DNA of 64,000 nucleotides from Paenibacillus albiflavus (GCF_004344915.1 NZ_SKFG01000010.1:124001-188000), one strand, 5' to 3'. Positions 1 to 9,081 are shown, numbered from the stretch's first letter. A program made the numbers and translations. The notes: a model not told the origin generated them from the sequence alone.

Positions 1-264
1 GTTACCTGCTGTCCAAGGGAATATCATCCACGTATCTAGTTCAGGATATAAGTACATATCCGATTCTTCGATTCTGACGAAGCCTTCAATGGAAGAACCA
101 TCGAACATCATTTTATTGTCGAGTGCCTTCGTCAATTGGCTGACAGGAATTTCGACGTTCTTAATCGTTCCAAGCAAATCTGTGAACTGCAATCGGATAA
201 ATCGAACATTCTCTTCTTCTGCCAATCGGATAATATCTTGTTTGCTAAAGTGTTTCACTGTCAT
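1..264 (-). CDS. glnA: Glutamine synthetase type I, N-terminal part (cut by window edge)
   Basis: The reverse strand opens with ATG at 264 and reads without stop to the window edge (88 codons). The visible part is the beta-Grasp N-terminal domain of type I glutamine synthetase, which makes glutamine from glutamate, ammonia and ATP. Recognisable pieces are the start [11 protein letters not shown], the [20 protein letters not shown] strand region and [11 protein letters not shown] near residue 54, a family hallmark that lies close to the active site. A GGAGG ribosome binding site lies about 8 bases before the ATG. The gene is divergent from tnrA and two identical GlnR/TnrA boxes lie in the shared upstream region, so nitrogen-dependent control is expected. 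The catalytic C-terminal domain is outside the window. Confidence 0.95.
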   Translation of the reverse strand, partial: MTVKHFSKQDIIRLAEEENVRFIRLQFTDLLGTIKNVEIPVSQLTKALDNKMMFDGSSIEGFVRIEESDMYLYPELDTWMIFPWTAGN

Positions 265-339
265 AGTCACAACCTCCGTATATTTATCGTTTCTGGTTGT
301 TTTCATTTTTCCACATACAAAGGTTCAATTCCACAATAA

Positions 340-356
340 TGTAAGATAATCTAACA
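340..356. promoter_or_regulatory. GlnR/TnrA box 1
   Basis: The 17-bp palindrome TGTAAGATAATCTAACA fits the known GlnR/TnrA consensus TGTNAN7TNACA with no mismatch. It lies 76 bp upstream of the glnA start. It is identical in sequence to the second box 53 bp away, which is about five helical turns, so co-operative binding on one DNA face is possible. Confidence 0.9.
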
Positions 357-392
357 TAACTTATTTTTATTTCCATTATAAATCGTTTTATA

Positions 393-409
393 TGTAAGAT
401 AATCTAACA
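393..409. promoter_or_regulatory. GlnR/TnrA box 2
   Basis: A second perfect copy of TGTAAGATAATCTAACA, 72 bp upstream of the tnrA start codon at 481. Its position near the tnrA promoter suggests autoregulation, while box 1 would serve glnA. The pairing of identical boxes in a divergent glnA-tnrA region is seen directly; the regulatory roles are inferred from Bacillus. Confidence 0.9.
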
Positions 410-480
410 GTCTATTTTGAAGTTTATTCAAAATATGTTACATTAATGAATATACAGCGCTAGTAACGGGAGTGATGTAC

Positions 481-825
481 ATGTCGACCATTTCTTACAA
501 GGATAAGAAAGTCATTTCGATTGGGGTCGTTAGTGAGTTAACGGGATTGTCTGAAAGACAAATACGCTATTATGAAGAGCGTCAATTAATCCATCCAGAT
601 CGAACCAAAGGCCGAACTCGGATGTACTCTTTCTCCGATGTGGAATTACTTGTGGAAATTGCCAACAAAATCGAGGATGGCTTGCAAACTTACGAGATAC
701 GGAAAATAAACGAGTCGCAAAAAGAGCAGAAAACGATCAGCAAGGAGAAGCTGCGAGAGGAAATTCGAGGGCAACTAAATGTGCGATTCGGATTGATGAA
801 TCGAAATGAGTCTAAATTCAAATAA
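481..825 (+). CDS. tnrA: MerR-family nitrogen regulator TnrA
   Basis: A 114-residue MerR-type regulator. The start SYKDKKVISIGVVSELTGLS and the winged-helix core with RQIRYYEERQLI match TnrA/GlnR, global regulators that bind TGTNAN7TNACA sites and are held by feedback-inhibited glutamine synthetase. The C-terminal RGQLNVRFGLMNR resembles the TnrA tail that contacts glutamine synthetase, which favours TnrA over GlnR. ATG481 is chosen because GGGAG ends 8 bases upstream; an in-frame GTG at 472 has no ribosome binding site. It is divergent from glnA, unlike the glnR-glnA operon of Bacillus. GlnR remains a possible alternative name. Confidence 0.88.
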   Translation: MSTISYKDKKVISIGVVSELTGLSERQIRYYEERQLIHPDRTKGRTRMYSFSDVELLVEIANKIEDGLQTYEIRKINESQKEQKTISKEKLREEIRGQLNVRFGLMNRNESKFK

Positions 826-846
826 AAAGGGTGTAGCGCGAGATGT

Positions 847-1024
847 CCGCTGCGAGTACGGATCATTCTTACGATCGCTGTTGTCCCCAAATTTCTTAAT
901 CTGATAAGCCATTTAATGGTAGAAATTCGGTGACAAAGCATATCCTTCCGAAGTAAGCTTTCCTGAGGAAAGCTTTGAGGCGAACGCTATCGCTTCTCCA
1001 GAACGATTCCATTCTCTCCGCTAC
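847..1024. repeat. Dispersed palindromic intergenic repeat, copy A
   Basis: About 178 bp with imperfect complementary ends (GAGTACGGATCATTC near the left end, GAACGATTCCATTCTC at the right). It holds an internal perfect 9-bp hairpin AAGCTTTCC/GGAAAGCTT at 955-975. Blocks such as ACGATCGCTGTTGTC, TGACAAAGCATAT, AGGCGAACGCTA and CGCTTCTCCAGAACGAT recur at 12822-13057 and in part at 23375-23441. It has no coding potential and resembles a MITE or other small palindromic element. Confidence 0.7.
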
Positions 1025-1051
1025 CTTCGCGACTAGTGAATAGATACAAAA

Positions 1052-1077
1052 AACAACCGCATCGTTGTGCGGTTGTT
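1052..1077. terminator. Bidirectional intrinsic terminator
   Basis: A perfect 10-bp stem AACAACCGCA/TGCGGTTGTT with a 6-base loop. It is followed by a T-rich tract on the plus strand and, read on the minus strand, by TTTTGTATC. It lies just after the stop of the minus-strand isomerase gene at 1093 and downstream of tnrA, so it can end both transcripts. Confidence 0.8.
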
Positions 1078-1092
1078 CTATTTTTATTTGTT

Positions 1093-1959
1093 CTACGCCT
1101 CATCCCATAACCTTCTAGCGTTAGCGAAGCTGGCGCTTGTGCCGCGTTCAGCTGCCTCAAACCCTTCAAATTCGATGGAAATCGGTCCTTTGTAGCCTGA
1201 TTCCTTGATGATTCGGATTATATAACGAACATCCATGTCGCCTTGTCCGAAGATTGCGCCCCTAATATAATTGCCATTCATCGTCTGAACCCAGCCTTCA
1301 CCTGGATATTCGTAAGCTCTACGGATATAAAAATCCTTAAAATGAATAATACTTGCTACAGATAAGCACTGCTTCACTGCTGCTACTGGATTCTCATCCA
1401 CACAGAGGAAGTTTCCAATATCTAGCAACATTTTGAAATTAGGACGGTTAACTGCCTGTACAATTCGCAACGAGCGATCACTAGGGGTTATGTAGAAGCC
1501 ATGATTTTCTATTGTTGTAGTAATGCCATAGGAAGCAGCATAATCCGCAATGATGCCACAAGCATCTACCAAATGCTCAAAATCTCCTTCGAATTGACCG
1601 ACAGATGATTGCTTGTATGCCCATGCCACAACGTCATGACGCATCTGGGATGAACCAAGACGAGCTGCAAGCTCGACCTGCTTCTTCACACGAGCCAGCT
1701 CTTGCCTGTATTCATCAGGCGTGCTTTGCAAGAAATTCGCCGATATCGCGTAGTTTGCAACTTCAAGACCTAGCTTACGGGTTGCATCAGCAATCTGCTC
1801 CACTGCTCCTGGATTCGTTTCAAAATCAATCCCATGCGGAGTAAATTCCACATGATCTGCACCTTGGGCTTTCACCCATTCCAGCATTTGTCTAACACTC
1901 ATCTCTTGCGAATGCAAGTTTGGATACAAACAATAAGAACTAATGCCTAACTTCATCAT
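1093..1959 (-). CDS. Sugar phosphate isomerase/epimerase (AP endonuclease 2 TIM barrel)
   Basis: A 288-residue xylose-isomerase-like TIM-barrel protein. Family marks are the N-terminal LGISSYCLYPNL, VEFTPHGIDF on strand 2, TIENHG near residue 150, MLLDIGN near 180, HFKDFY near 207 and the late SIEFEG; the E, D, H and E in these motifs usually bind a divalent metal and abstract a proton in epimerases. It is the last gene of the locus, 41 bp after the MalG-like permease, so it probably acts on the imported sugar or a derivative. The substrate cannot be told from sequence. Two adjacent ATG codons start the ORF with GGAAGAAGG upstream. Confidence 0.85.
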   Translation of the reverse strand: MMKLGISSYCLYPNLHSQEMSVRQMLEWVKAQGADHVEFTPHGIDFETNPGAVEQIADATRKLGLEVANYAISANFLQSTPDEYRQELARVKKQVELAARLGSSQMRHDVVAWAYKQSSVGQFEGDFEHLVDACGIIADYAASYGITTTIENHGFYITPSDRSLRIVQAVNRPNFKMLLDIGNFLCVDENPVAAVKQCLSVASIIHFKDFYIRRAYEYPGEGWVQTMNGNYIRGAIFGQGDMDVRYIIRIIKESGYKGPISIEFEGFEAAERGTSASFANARRLWDEA

Positions 1960-2000
1960 ACATAACCTTCTTCCTGGAAATATTGTACAATACCCCTATC

Positions 2001-2885
2001 TTAACCTTTGACAGCCCCTGCGACCATACCTTTCATAATTTGTTCCTGAAAAATCAAATAAATGACAATCGTAGGAATGACCGCAATTGCCATCGCCGCC
2101 ATCGTTAAGCTGTAATCTGTACCGAATCCGTCCGAGAAAACGGACAAGCTCAGTGGCAAAGTCTTCAGCGCTTGCTTATTAATGAACACAAGTGCAAAGG
2201 CAAAATCGTTCCAGAATCGTAAAAAGGCTAGAATAGCAACCGTTGACATAGCAGGTACGGACAATGGAAAGATGACACGGAAAAATATGCCCCAATAGCT
2301 GCATCCATCAATCATCGCAGCCTCCTCCACCTCTTTGGGCACAGATGTCAAATACGCAGTAACTACGAATATAGCGACAGGCAGCTCGAATGCCGTATAA
2401 GGCAGAATTAAGGCAGCATACGTATCGAGAATCCTCATTTTATTCATCATGATAAATAGCGGAACTAATGTACTGTGAATCGGAATCAGCATGCCAAGCA
2501 CGAACATGCCTAATAGAAATCCCTTAAAGCGAAATTGAAGTCGCGACAAAACATAAGCAGCAAGCGTACCTATAAATATAGTCAAAATAAGTGAAACCAG
2601 GGTCACAATCACCGAGTTCATTAACGCAGTTCCAATACCTGCGATTTTCCAAGCTTTTACATAGTTCTGAATTTGCCATATTTCTGGCAAACCAAATGGC
2701 TTACCAAAAAACTCTTGATTCGTTTTGAATGAACTGATAAACAACCAAATCAACGGATAAAGTGTCACCAGAGCGTAGATCGCCAGCAAGAACTTACCAA
2801 TACCCGATCTTAGGATCATCTTCATGTTCAAGAGAGGGCGGTGATTTGTTTCTCTGTTTACTTGCTGTGGAACCATCGTTTGCAT
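2001..2885 (-). CDS. Carbohydrate ABC transporter permease, MalG type
   Basis: A 294-residue inner-membrane permease of the CUT1 sugar family. About six hydrophobic segments are visible, and the cytoplasmic loop EEAAMIDGCSYWGIFFRVIF near residues 195-215 carries the EAA motif that docks on the ATPase. The start after GAGGGAAAAGAG is well supported. It is 26 bp downstream of the MalF-like partner and works with the lipoprotein encoded at 3917-5284. No ATPase gene lies in the locus, so a shared MsmK/UgpC-type ATPase elsewhere is likely, as is usual for this family in Bacilli. Confidence 0.93.
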   Translation of the reverse strand: MQTMVPQQVNRETNHRPLLNMKMILRSGIGKFLLAIYALVTLYPLIWLFISSFKTNQEFFGKPFGLPEIWQIQNYVKAWKIAGIGTALMNSVIVTLVSLILTIFIGTLAAYVLSRLQFRFKGFLLGMFVLGMLIPIHSTLVPLFIMMNKMRILDTYAALILPYTAFELPVAIFVVTAYLTSVPKEVEEAAMIDGCSYWGIFFRVIFPLSVPAMSTVAILAFLRFWNDFAFALVFINKQALKTLPLSLSVFSDGFGTDYSLTMAAMAIAVIPTIVIYLIFQEQIMKGMVAGAVKG

Positions 2886-2911
2886 CTCTTTTCCCTCCTT
2901 CTGCCTTAACC

Positions 2912-3784
2912 CTAATCTTTACGTTTCATCACTACTTGGCTAGTTAGGACCAGAATCAAACTGATGATAATGATTAAAGTTGAAACGGCTGAACCATAGC
3001 CATAGCGATAAATGTTAAATGTATTGTTATACATGTAAGTTGCAAGCAGCTCTGTTGACTGTGCCGGTCCCCCACCTGTCATGACATAGATCAAGTCGAA
3101 TGCCTTCAAGCTTCCCGAAATACAAAGAACAATCGCTACTTTAATCATGTTCCAGATCATCGGAATGACGACCAGATACAGTCTCTTAGCACCTACAGCA
3201 CCATCAATTCGAGCAGCATCTTCAACCTCTGAAGGAATGTTCTGAATCGCTGCAATGAACATAATGAGATACGGCCCAATGTTTGCCCATATGATCGGCA
3301 TGCTAACCGAGTACATATTAATGCTTGGATCGCCTAACCAATCCTGAATCCAAGAGCTTAAACCGATTTGCTGCAAAATATAATTGATGAGTCCGATTTC
3401 AGGATGATAAATATAGCCCCACATAATTCCGATAACGACAGATGCTAGAACCATCGGCATAAATACCGCTGAACGAACGAATTTATAGAAGAATGTATTC
3501 TTCCATAGGATGAGAGCTAACAAGAGCGCGATTGGAACCTGTCCACCAATGGAAGCTAGTACAATGATCATATTATTTTTAAGAGCTAGCCAAAAAATAG
3601 GATCACGCAGCACCTCAATATAGTTAGCTGTGCCGTTATAGGTTGCAGTTCCTATCCCCTTCCAATCAAAGAATCCATAGTACGCTGACCAGAAAATAGG
3701 GACAATGACGAATACGGAATAGATCGCAACGGCTGGAAGTAGAGCGAAGAATATGAAGCGTTTCATTTGAGCTCTAGTCGCCAT
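2912..3784 (-). CDS. Carbohydrate ABC transporter permease, MalF/UgpA type
   Basis: A 290-residue permease with about six predicted membrane helices, beginning with the hydrophobic run FIFFALLPAVAIYSVFVIVP. The EAA loop is EDAARIDGAVGAKRLYLVVI near residues 187-206. It forms the heterodimeric channel with the MalG-type permease next downstream. GAGGAGGG precedes the ATG. A 132-bp gap with a stem-loop separates it from the binding-protein gene upstream, the usual arrangement that lets the binding protein be made in excess. Confidence 0.93.
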   Translation of the reverse strand: MATRAQMKRFIFFALLPAVAIYSVFVIVPIFWSAYYGFFDWKGIGTATYNGTANYIEVLRDPIFWLALKNNMIIVLASIGGQVPIALLLALILWKNTFFYKFVRSAVFMPMVLASVVIGIMWGYIYHPEIGLINYILQQIGLSSWIQDWLGDPSINMYSVSMPIIWANIGPYLIMFIAAIQNIPSEVEDAARIDGAVGAKRLYLVVIPMIWNMIKVAIVLCISGSLKAFDLIYVMTGGGPAQSTELLATYMYNNTFNIYRYGYGSAVSTLIIIISLILVLTSQVVMKRKD

Positions 3785-3832
3785 TATCGATCCCTCCTCT
3801 CTGCATGATAAATGTGGATGAAAGACGAAGAT

Positions 3833-3872
3833 GCAGCATCGATCTTCACGAGCTCAAGAATTCTGATGCTGC
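3833..3872 (-). other. Intercistronic stem-loop between binding protein and permease genes
   Basis: GCAGCATC (3833-3840) pairs with GATGCTGC (3865-3872) across a 24-base loop. There is no T tract, so it is not a classic terminator. Such hairpins between binding-protein and permease genes often stabilise the upstream mRNA part or cause partial termination; that role is inferred here. Confidence 0.5.
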
Positions 3873-3916
3873 ACCTTGTCATTTCGATTTAAGGATAGGT
3901 TTATCGCTAAATTAAC

Positions 3917-5284
3917 TTATTTGCCAAGAGCTTTGGCTTGCGCTTCTTGCAGTTTCTTCGCCACGTCTTCCGGCTTGCCCTTCATCAAGAGATCCTGCAA
4001 ACCAACGTTGATTGCATCTGCACCTGCAGAAGTAAGTACAGCATCATATACAGGAGTGAATTTAACTTTCTGCGTTAAGTCATAAGCTTTGATAAATAAG
4101 GAGCTAACCTTGGATTTATCTACTTCCACTTTGTAATTAACGATTTGATTCGCTTCAGCAACAAGCTTCATTCCTTCAGGACCACTAATGGTGTAGATCA
4201 GCTCTTGCGCTGCTTCCAACTGCTTGCCTGTTAGCTTCTTGTTCAGTGTAAAACCACCGCCAGCGCCGCCAGATAAGGTATTAGGGTCTCCTTTGCCTCC
4301 AGGAATTGACGGAAGCACCGTTACTTCCACTTGATCTAACTGTTCTTTGGTGGCAGAGGAAGCCATATTCGTGATTCCCCATGCGCCGTCGATCATCATT
4401 GCTGCTTTGCCTTGCACGAAATACTGCTCCATTTGGGTGTTATCGATGCTGTTAAAGCCATTTTGGAATGCGCCTGCTTCCGATAAGCTCTTGAAGTAAG
4501 TCAAAGCTTGTACGAATTCGGGATCAGTAAACTTCGCTCCATCCTGCTTCGCTGCTTTAAGGAACCATTCCGTTCCTGTTACGCGATCCGCTAATGAGCT
4601 TAGAATACTGGATTGTGCCAGCCATGCTGCTTTGTTGCCGAGTGCAATTGGCGTAATTCCTTTGTCCTTGAACGTTTTGACAGCTGTCATCATTTCGTCC
4701 CATGTCGTAGGCACTTTCACATTATTCTGTTCAAACAAAGTTTTATTGTAGTATAAAATCGAAGTCACAGATGCGTTCACTGGCGCTGCATATATACCGT
4801 TATCGAATGTAAGCGGACCAAATGCGCCATCTGTAAAGTTATTTTTCCAATCCGGGTATTTATCTAGAACAGGGTTAATCGGTTGAATGAAGCCGCCCTC
4901 ATAGAATTCTTTGATCGTTGTTCCTGCATGCGCGAAGAATACGTCTGGCATTTCGTTAGCTGCTGCAACCGTTTTCAAACGCTGGCGATAGCCATCTGGC
5001 GGAATCGCTTGCGCATCGAGCTCAACTTCTGGATGTTCCTTCTGGAACTTCTCGATTTGACCTCTTATGACTTTCGCTCTTGCATCATCACCAGAATAGT
5101 TGTGCCAGATCGACAGTTTCACTTTATCTGTTGACGGTGCATCTGTACCTTTAGGTGCTTCTGTCGCAGGTGTGTTCGGTGTTGTTGCGCCAGCCTGTGG
5201 CGGGGATTCCTTCGTACTGCATGCTGCAAGCAAGGTGGATAGAGCTAGAACAGAAGCAGCGATAGACAATATTCTCTTTTTCAT
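3917..5284 (-). CDS. Extracellular solute-binding lipoprotein, sugar ABC transporter
   Basis: A 455-residue family 1 (COG1653) binding protein. The lipoprotein signal peptide MKKRILSIAASVLALSTLLA ends at the lipobox LAAC (Cys 22), followed by a low-complexity linker rich in T, P and A up to about residue 55. The mature part starts with KLSIWHNYSGDD, typical of oligosaccharide binders. It presents the sugar to the permeases encoded next. GAGGAGGG lies 7 bases before the ATG. The ligand is not identifiable; the YesMN genes nearby suggest induction by a plant or microbial polysaccharide fragment. Confidence 0.93.
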   Translation of the reverse strand: MKKRILSIAASVLALSTLLAACSTKESPPQAGATTPNTPATEAPKGTDAPSTDKVKLSIWHNYSGDDARAKVIRGQIEKFQKEHPEVELDAQAIPPDGYRQRLKTVAAANEMPDVFFAHAGTTIKEFYEGGFIQPINPVLDKYPDWKNNFTDGAFGPLTFDNGIYAAPVNASVTSILYYNKTLFEQNNVKVPTTWDEMMTAVKTFKDKGITPIALGNKAAWLAQSSILSSLADRVTGTEWFLKAAKQDGAKFTDPEFVQALTYFKSLSEAGAFQNGFNSIDNTQMEQYFVQGKAAMMIDGAWGITNMASSATKEQLDQVEVTVLPSIPGGKGDPNTLSGGAGGGFTLNKKLTGKQLEAAQELIYTISGPEGMKLVAEANQIVNYKVEVDKSKVSSLFIKAYDLTQKVKFTPVYDAVLTSAGADAINVGLQDLLMKGKPEDVAKKLQEAQAKALGK

Positions 5285-5403
5285 TCCTTAACCCTCCTCT
5301 TTAGATTTCTTCTTTAGTATAAATAACAGGGTTAGCTTCCAGAAGGGGAGATCAATCAGCCATAGGGTAGACAAAATACAGATTTATGCTTCACTTCATA
5401 CAA

Positions 5404-5429
5404 AAGGGATAATCATCAGATTATCCCTT
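5404..5429 (-). terminator. Stem-loop after the epimerase gene
   Basis: A perfect 11-bp stem AAGGGATAATC/GATTATCCCTT with loop ATCA, 8 bases past the stop of the gene at 5437-6312. On the minus strand it is followed by TTTGTATG, a weak T tract. It probably ends or weakens the oxidoreductase-epimerase transcript before the binding-protein gene. Confidence 0.65.
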
Positions 5430-5436
5430 CCACTCT

Positions 5437-6312
5437 TTATTTATATCGATTAATAAATTCCACTGCTTTGCGAATATCGATCTCTGGCTGTGCACCAACC
5501 TCACGTTCAATCGTTAAATAGCCTTTATAACCGATTTCCTGTAAAGCTGCAAAATAAGAATCAAAAGAAACACGACCTTCGCCTAGTGGAACTTCTTCAA
5601 ATATTTCGCCAGACGTAACCATTTGTGCGATTTTGCCATGATCCATCGGTTCAAATCCAAGTGAGCCGTATACTTCTCTCGGATCAACCGCTCGATGGCG
5701 AATGCCATCCTTCACATGGGTATGCACAATATAATCGCGTAAAGTATATACGCCTTGTACGGGATCATCCCCCGTAACCATTACCATGTTTGCAGGATCG
5801 AAATTTACGGAGACGCCCTTCGTGCTGAGCGTATCCAAGAAGCTTTTGAGATGAGAAGCGGTTTCCGGCCCTGTTTCAATCGCAAAATACGCACCAAGAC
5901 TCGTCGCATATTGGCCGAGCTCTTCACAAGCTGCATGCATGCTGTGATAGACTTCGCTATTGTTGTCATCAGGTACAATACCAATATGGGTTGTCACAAT
6001 ATTCGTACCTAGATCAAGAGCTAGATCAAGAATACGCTTGGACTTTTCAATTTTGGCCTCATTCTCCTGCTTATCCTGGAACCCATGTCCGGCTAAATCT
6101 CCGCATAGTGCGCTAATCTCCAGTCCTAAGGAAGCAATGTAATTTTTAAGCTCCTTGCGAGCTGCTGCTGACAAATTCGCTGGGTCCATTTCACCCTTCA
6201 CGGCATAAATTTGAACACCATCAGCGCCAACTTCCTTCGCCTTAAGCAATCCATTACGAACACCAACCTGAAAACTATCCACGATCACACCGATTTTATT
6301 CGTAAGTTTCAT
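5437..6312 (-). CDS. Sugar phosphate isomerase/epimerase (TIM barrel)
   Basis: A 291-residue xylose-isomerase-like TIM barrel, a distant paralogue of the 1093-1959 product. Visible motifs are VGADGVQIYAVKG near residue 30, VTTHIGI near 105, FAIETGPE near 142, VNFDPANM near 169, THVKDGI near 194 and the C-terminal LTIEREVG; the acidic and His residues fit the metal-site pattern. It lies 30 bp downstream of the Gfo/Idh oxidoreductase, a pairing common in inositol and rare-sugar catabolism. A GGGGG ribosome binding site precedes the ATG. The substrate is unknown. Confidence 0.85.
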   Translation of the reverse strand: MKLTNKIGVIVDSFQVGVRNGLLKAKEVGADGVQIYAVKGEMDPANLSAAARKELKNYIASLGLEISALCGDLAGHGFQDKQENEAKIEKSKRILDLALDLGTNIVTTHIGIVPDDNNSEVYHSMHAACEELGQYATSLGAYFAIETGPETASHLKSFLDTLSTKGVSVNFDPANMVMVTGDDPVQGVYTLRDYIVHTHVKDGIRHRAVDPREVYGSLGFEPMDHGKIAQMVTSGEIFEEVPLGEGRVSFDSYFAALQEIGYKGYLTIEREVGAQPEIDIRKAVEFINRYK

Positions 6313-6342
6313 CTCTTTTTCCCCTCTATCTGATATATGGTA

Positions 6343-7401
6343 TTAGAATAGAACTTCTTTGCCTGTCTTGCTCGACTCATAAATTCCGCATAAAATTTTC
6401 GTAATTTCAACGCCATCCTCAACCGGGCTGATCAGCTCTGCACGGCCTAAGCAGCAGTTCACAAAATGATTAATTTCATTCTGGAAACCTTCCTCCATGT
6501 TAAAGCCTGGATAATCGATCTGAGGTGTCATATTTAGAATCGTATCATGCTTCTCAGATACAATAACAAAATCAGGCTCAACCTCTGCCCCACCTTTGTC
6601 TCCATAGAGGGTAACAGATGAAACTGACTGTTTGGTATGAAGCGTAAAGCTGACATCGACGAATAAGGAAGCGCCATTGTCGAATCGAATAAGCGCATTT
6701 GCAAGATCCTCGACTGTATTCTTCGATGCATCATAATCCGCTGCTTTATAGAAATCTAAATTCTTAATGTTCGTACGGTTGCCAAGCTTCGTATAGGTAT
6801 TCCCTGTGACGGACTTCACCTTCGGGCGACCCATCAAATACCAGCAGAGATCAACGATATGAACGCCAATATCCATCAGAGGTCCACCGCCAGAGCGTTC
6901 CACATCCGAGAACCATCCGCCTGGGTTACCGAGTCGTCTTAGAATGGATGCTTTAGCATAATAAATATCGCCCAAATCGCCTGAATCGATAAATTGCTTT
7001 AACACTTTGGCACTTCCGCTGTATCTGCGAACGAACCCAACCTGCAGCTGCTTGCCAGAACGCTTAACAGCTTCTTGCAAAGCTAACGCTTTATCAATAT
7101 CTGTGCTCATCGGCTTCTCACACAGAACATGCTTACCTGCATCAAGAGCTGCGATGCTAATCTCGACATGTGTGTTATTCCATGTGCAGATGCTGACAGC
7201 GTCAACCTCAGAATCGGCCAAAAGCTCATGATAATCAGTGTACACCTTGGCAGCGCCATATTTCTCAGCCGCACTTCTTGCTCGTTCCTCAACAAGATCA
7301 CAAATCGCATAAATCTCCACTTCAGGATTTTTGGCATAGGATGACAAATGCGCTGACGAGATCGAACCCGCTCCGATAACTGCTATCTTTAATTTTCCCA
7401 T
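6343..7401 (-). CDS. Gfo/Idh/MocA-family sugar oxidoreductase
   Basis: A 352-residue NAD(P)-dependent oxidoreductase. The N-terminal Rossmann fold has KIAVIGAGSISSAHLSSY (residues 4-21) with the GxGxxG-like turn. CEKPMSTD near residue 96 carries the EKP motif whose Lys is catalytic in the family, and GGGPLMDIGVHIVDLCWYLM near residue 170 carries the conserved D-x-G-x-H. Members oxidise or epimerise inositols, sugars and sugar acids. The AGGAGG site before the ATG is strong. It is followed closely by an epimerase gene, suggesting an oxidation/isomerisation route for the imported sugar. Confidence 0.9.
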   Translation of the reverse strand: MGKLKIAVIGAGSISSAHLSSYAKNPEVEIYAICDLVEERARSAAEKYGAAKVYTDYHELLADSEVDAVSICTWNNTHVEISIAALDAGKHVLCEKPMSTDIDKALALQEAVKRSGKQLQVGFVRRYSGSAKVLKQFIDSGDLGDIYYAKASILRRLGNPGGWFSDVERSGGGPLMDIGVHIVDLCWYLMGRPKVKSVTGNTYTKLGNRTNIKNLDFYKAADYDASKNTVEDLANALIRFDNGASLFVDVSFTLHTKQSVSSVTLYGDKGGAEVEPDFVIVSEKHDTILNMTPQIDYPGFNMEEGFQNEINHFVNCCLGRAELISPVEDGVEITKILCGIYESSKTGKEVLF

Positions 7402-7527
7402 AATGCTAATACCTCCTGGATTATCTATTTATTAATAAATTGTTGAATAGAGTAGCTTAACATTCAATATAGTATAATGCCTTGTTCCTGCGCACGGGAC
7501 AAAATACAGCGAATAGGTAGATTTAAA

Positions 7528-9081
7528 TCAGGTACTACCAGATTGCCTAAATTCAGAAGGCGTCTGTCCCATATACTTTTTAAATTGCTGTCCAAAATAT
7601 TTGATATCCTCATAGCCTACTTTACCAGCAACCTCGCTTATTTTGACCTGAGAGGTTCTGAGAATTTCCGCTGCAAGCTTCATTCGTTCCTGTGTTACGA
7701 ATTCAATGTAACTTTGTCCCGTTTCTTTTTTGAATACTTCGCTCAAATGATTCGGATTAATATGTACATGCCTAGCCACTTGCTGCAAGGTAACATTCTG
7801 ATCCAAATTGTTGCGAATATAAGCTGTCGCCAAGTGGATATAAGAATACCGATGATCGGCAATCGATTCATGGAATGCTGACATAATAGAGGCAAGCAGC
7901 TTAAATACTTCTTCTTCAAGCTGATCATTCGCATCATATACATAAGTAGGAGCTAGGGTAATCTCCATACTATGGCCACCCTTTGCTCTTTCAAGCCATC
8001 TGTGACCTGCGATGACTAATGATTGCATAAAAGCTTGCAGCGTTGTTAGCGTCACATTCTGATCCAGCAGCATATCGTTAACAAGCCCGTTTACCCATAG
8101 CCGAAGACGAGTCGCGTTATTGCCCATAAGAATGGCAGCGAGCTCATTCTCTTCTTTCTCTGAACAAACGGTACGGCCTCCACTACGATTCTTAATCATG
8201 CTGTACTCATGTACGCCAACTCCTCCTAATAGTCCCCGATAAGCAAACACCTCCTCAGCTTCTTGATAAGATCGAGCTAGTTCATCACACAATTGAACGA
8301 TACAGCCTCTAGTTGCAAAAATATGACATTTAAGCGTATCCTCCACACGGCGAACTGCACAAAGCAGCTCATCAAAGGTATACAGGCTATCAGGTACACG
8401 AGTGACAAGCATAATGCGATCTTTCTTCATTAATGTCACACAAGGCAGCAGCTCGATCAGCATATTCTCTGTCGCTCCGAGCAGCAGGGTGGCCGGTGAT
8501 CCGCTCCCCCAACCAGTCGCAGATAATAAAACTGATTGCATATTCTGGATTTTACTTGTCTCATAATGAAACACGTTTCGCTTCGCCAACCAATCGAGCA
8601 GCGGGTCAATGCTTGTCTTCTGATCAAGCTGACCGGTCAAAAGCTGCTCCAGTAGCCTGCTGCGCAATGCGGCCGATTGCTCCGTCTCACGTTTCATCAT
8701 CTCCCATTTCGACATGATATTGTGTTTTGCCTTCATCGCTGCTTTAATTATTTCTTCTGGACCGCTTGTTTTGAGCAAATAGTCCGTAACACCTCCCCGA
8801 AGTGCCTGCTGCGCATAAGCAAAATCATCGTAACCAGTCAAAATCACAATTTCCGTATCTGGAAGCAGCTTCTTAATCTCCTGCGCTAACGCAATTCCGT
8901 CCATCCCTGGCATCCGTATATCCGTTAGTACGATATGAGGCTTCTCACTCGGAATTCGTTCAAGCACCTCCTCAGCAGACGCTGCAGCTGGCAGCAAATC
9001 CAGCCCAAGCTCCTTCCAATCAATGACCGTACATAAGCCAGTTCGTATAATGACTTCATCGTCTACAATCATAATTCTCAT
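7528..9081 (-). CDS. yesN: Two-component response regulator, YesN type (REC + AraC)
   Basis: A 517-residue regulator. Residues 1-120 form a receiver domain with the DD pair at 7-8, phospho-acceptor Asp 54 (VLTDIRMPGMDG) and Lys in LLKTSGP. A long middle region of about 270 residues follows, then a C-terminal AraC helix-turn-helix domain from about residue 410 (VARHVHINPNHLSEVFKKE, then ISEVAGKVGYEDIKYFGQQF). It overlaps the histidine-kinase gene by 4 bases (ATGA), so both are co-translated. YesN proteins activate neighbouring carbohydrate genes, so the downstream sugar locus is the likely target. Confidence 0.92.
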   Translation of the reverse strand: MRIMIVDDEVIIRTGLCTVIDWKELGLDLLPAAASAEEVLERIPSEKPHIVLTDIRMPGMDGIALAQEIKKLLPDTEIVILTGYDDFAYAQQALRGGVTDYLLKTSGPEEIIKAAMKAKHNIMSKWEMMKRETEQSAALRSRLLEQLLTGQLDQKTSIDPLLDWLAKRNVFHYETSKIQNMQSVLLSATGWGSGSPATLLLGATENMLIELLPCVTLMKKDRIMLVTRVPDSLYTFDELLCAVRRVEDTLKCHIFATRGCIVQLCDELARSYQEAEEVFAYRGLLGGVGVHEYSMIKNRSGGRTVCSEKEENELAAILMGNNATRLRLWVNGLVNDMLLDQNVTLTTLQAFMQSLVIAGHRWLERAKGGHSMEITLAPTYVYDANDQLEEEVFKLLASIMSAFHESIADHRYSYIHLATAYIRNNLDQNVTLQQVARHVHINPNHLSEVFKKETGQSYIEFVTQERMKLAAEILRTSQVKISEVAGKVGYEDIKYFGQQFKKYMGQTPSEFRQSGST

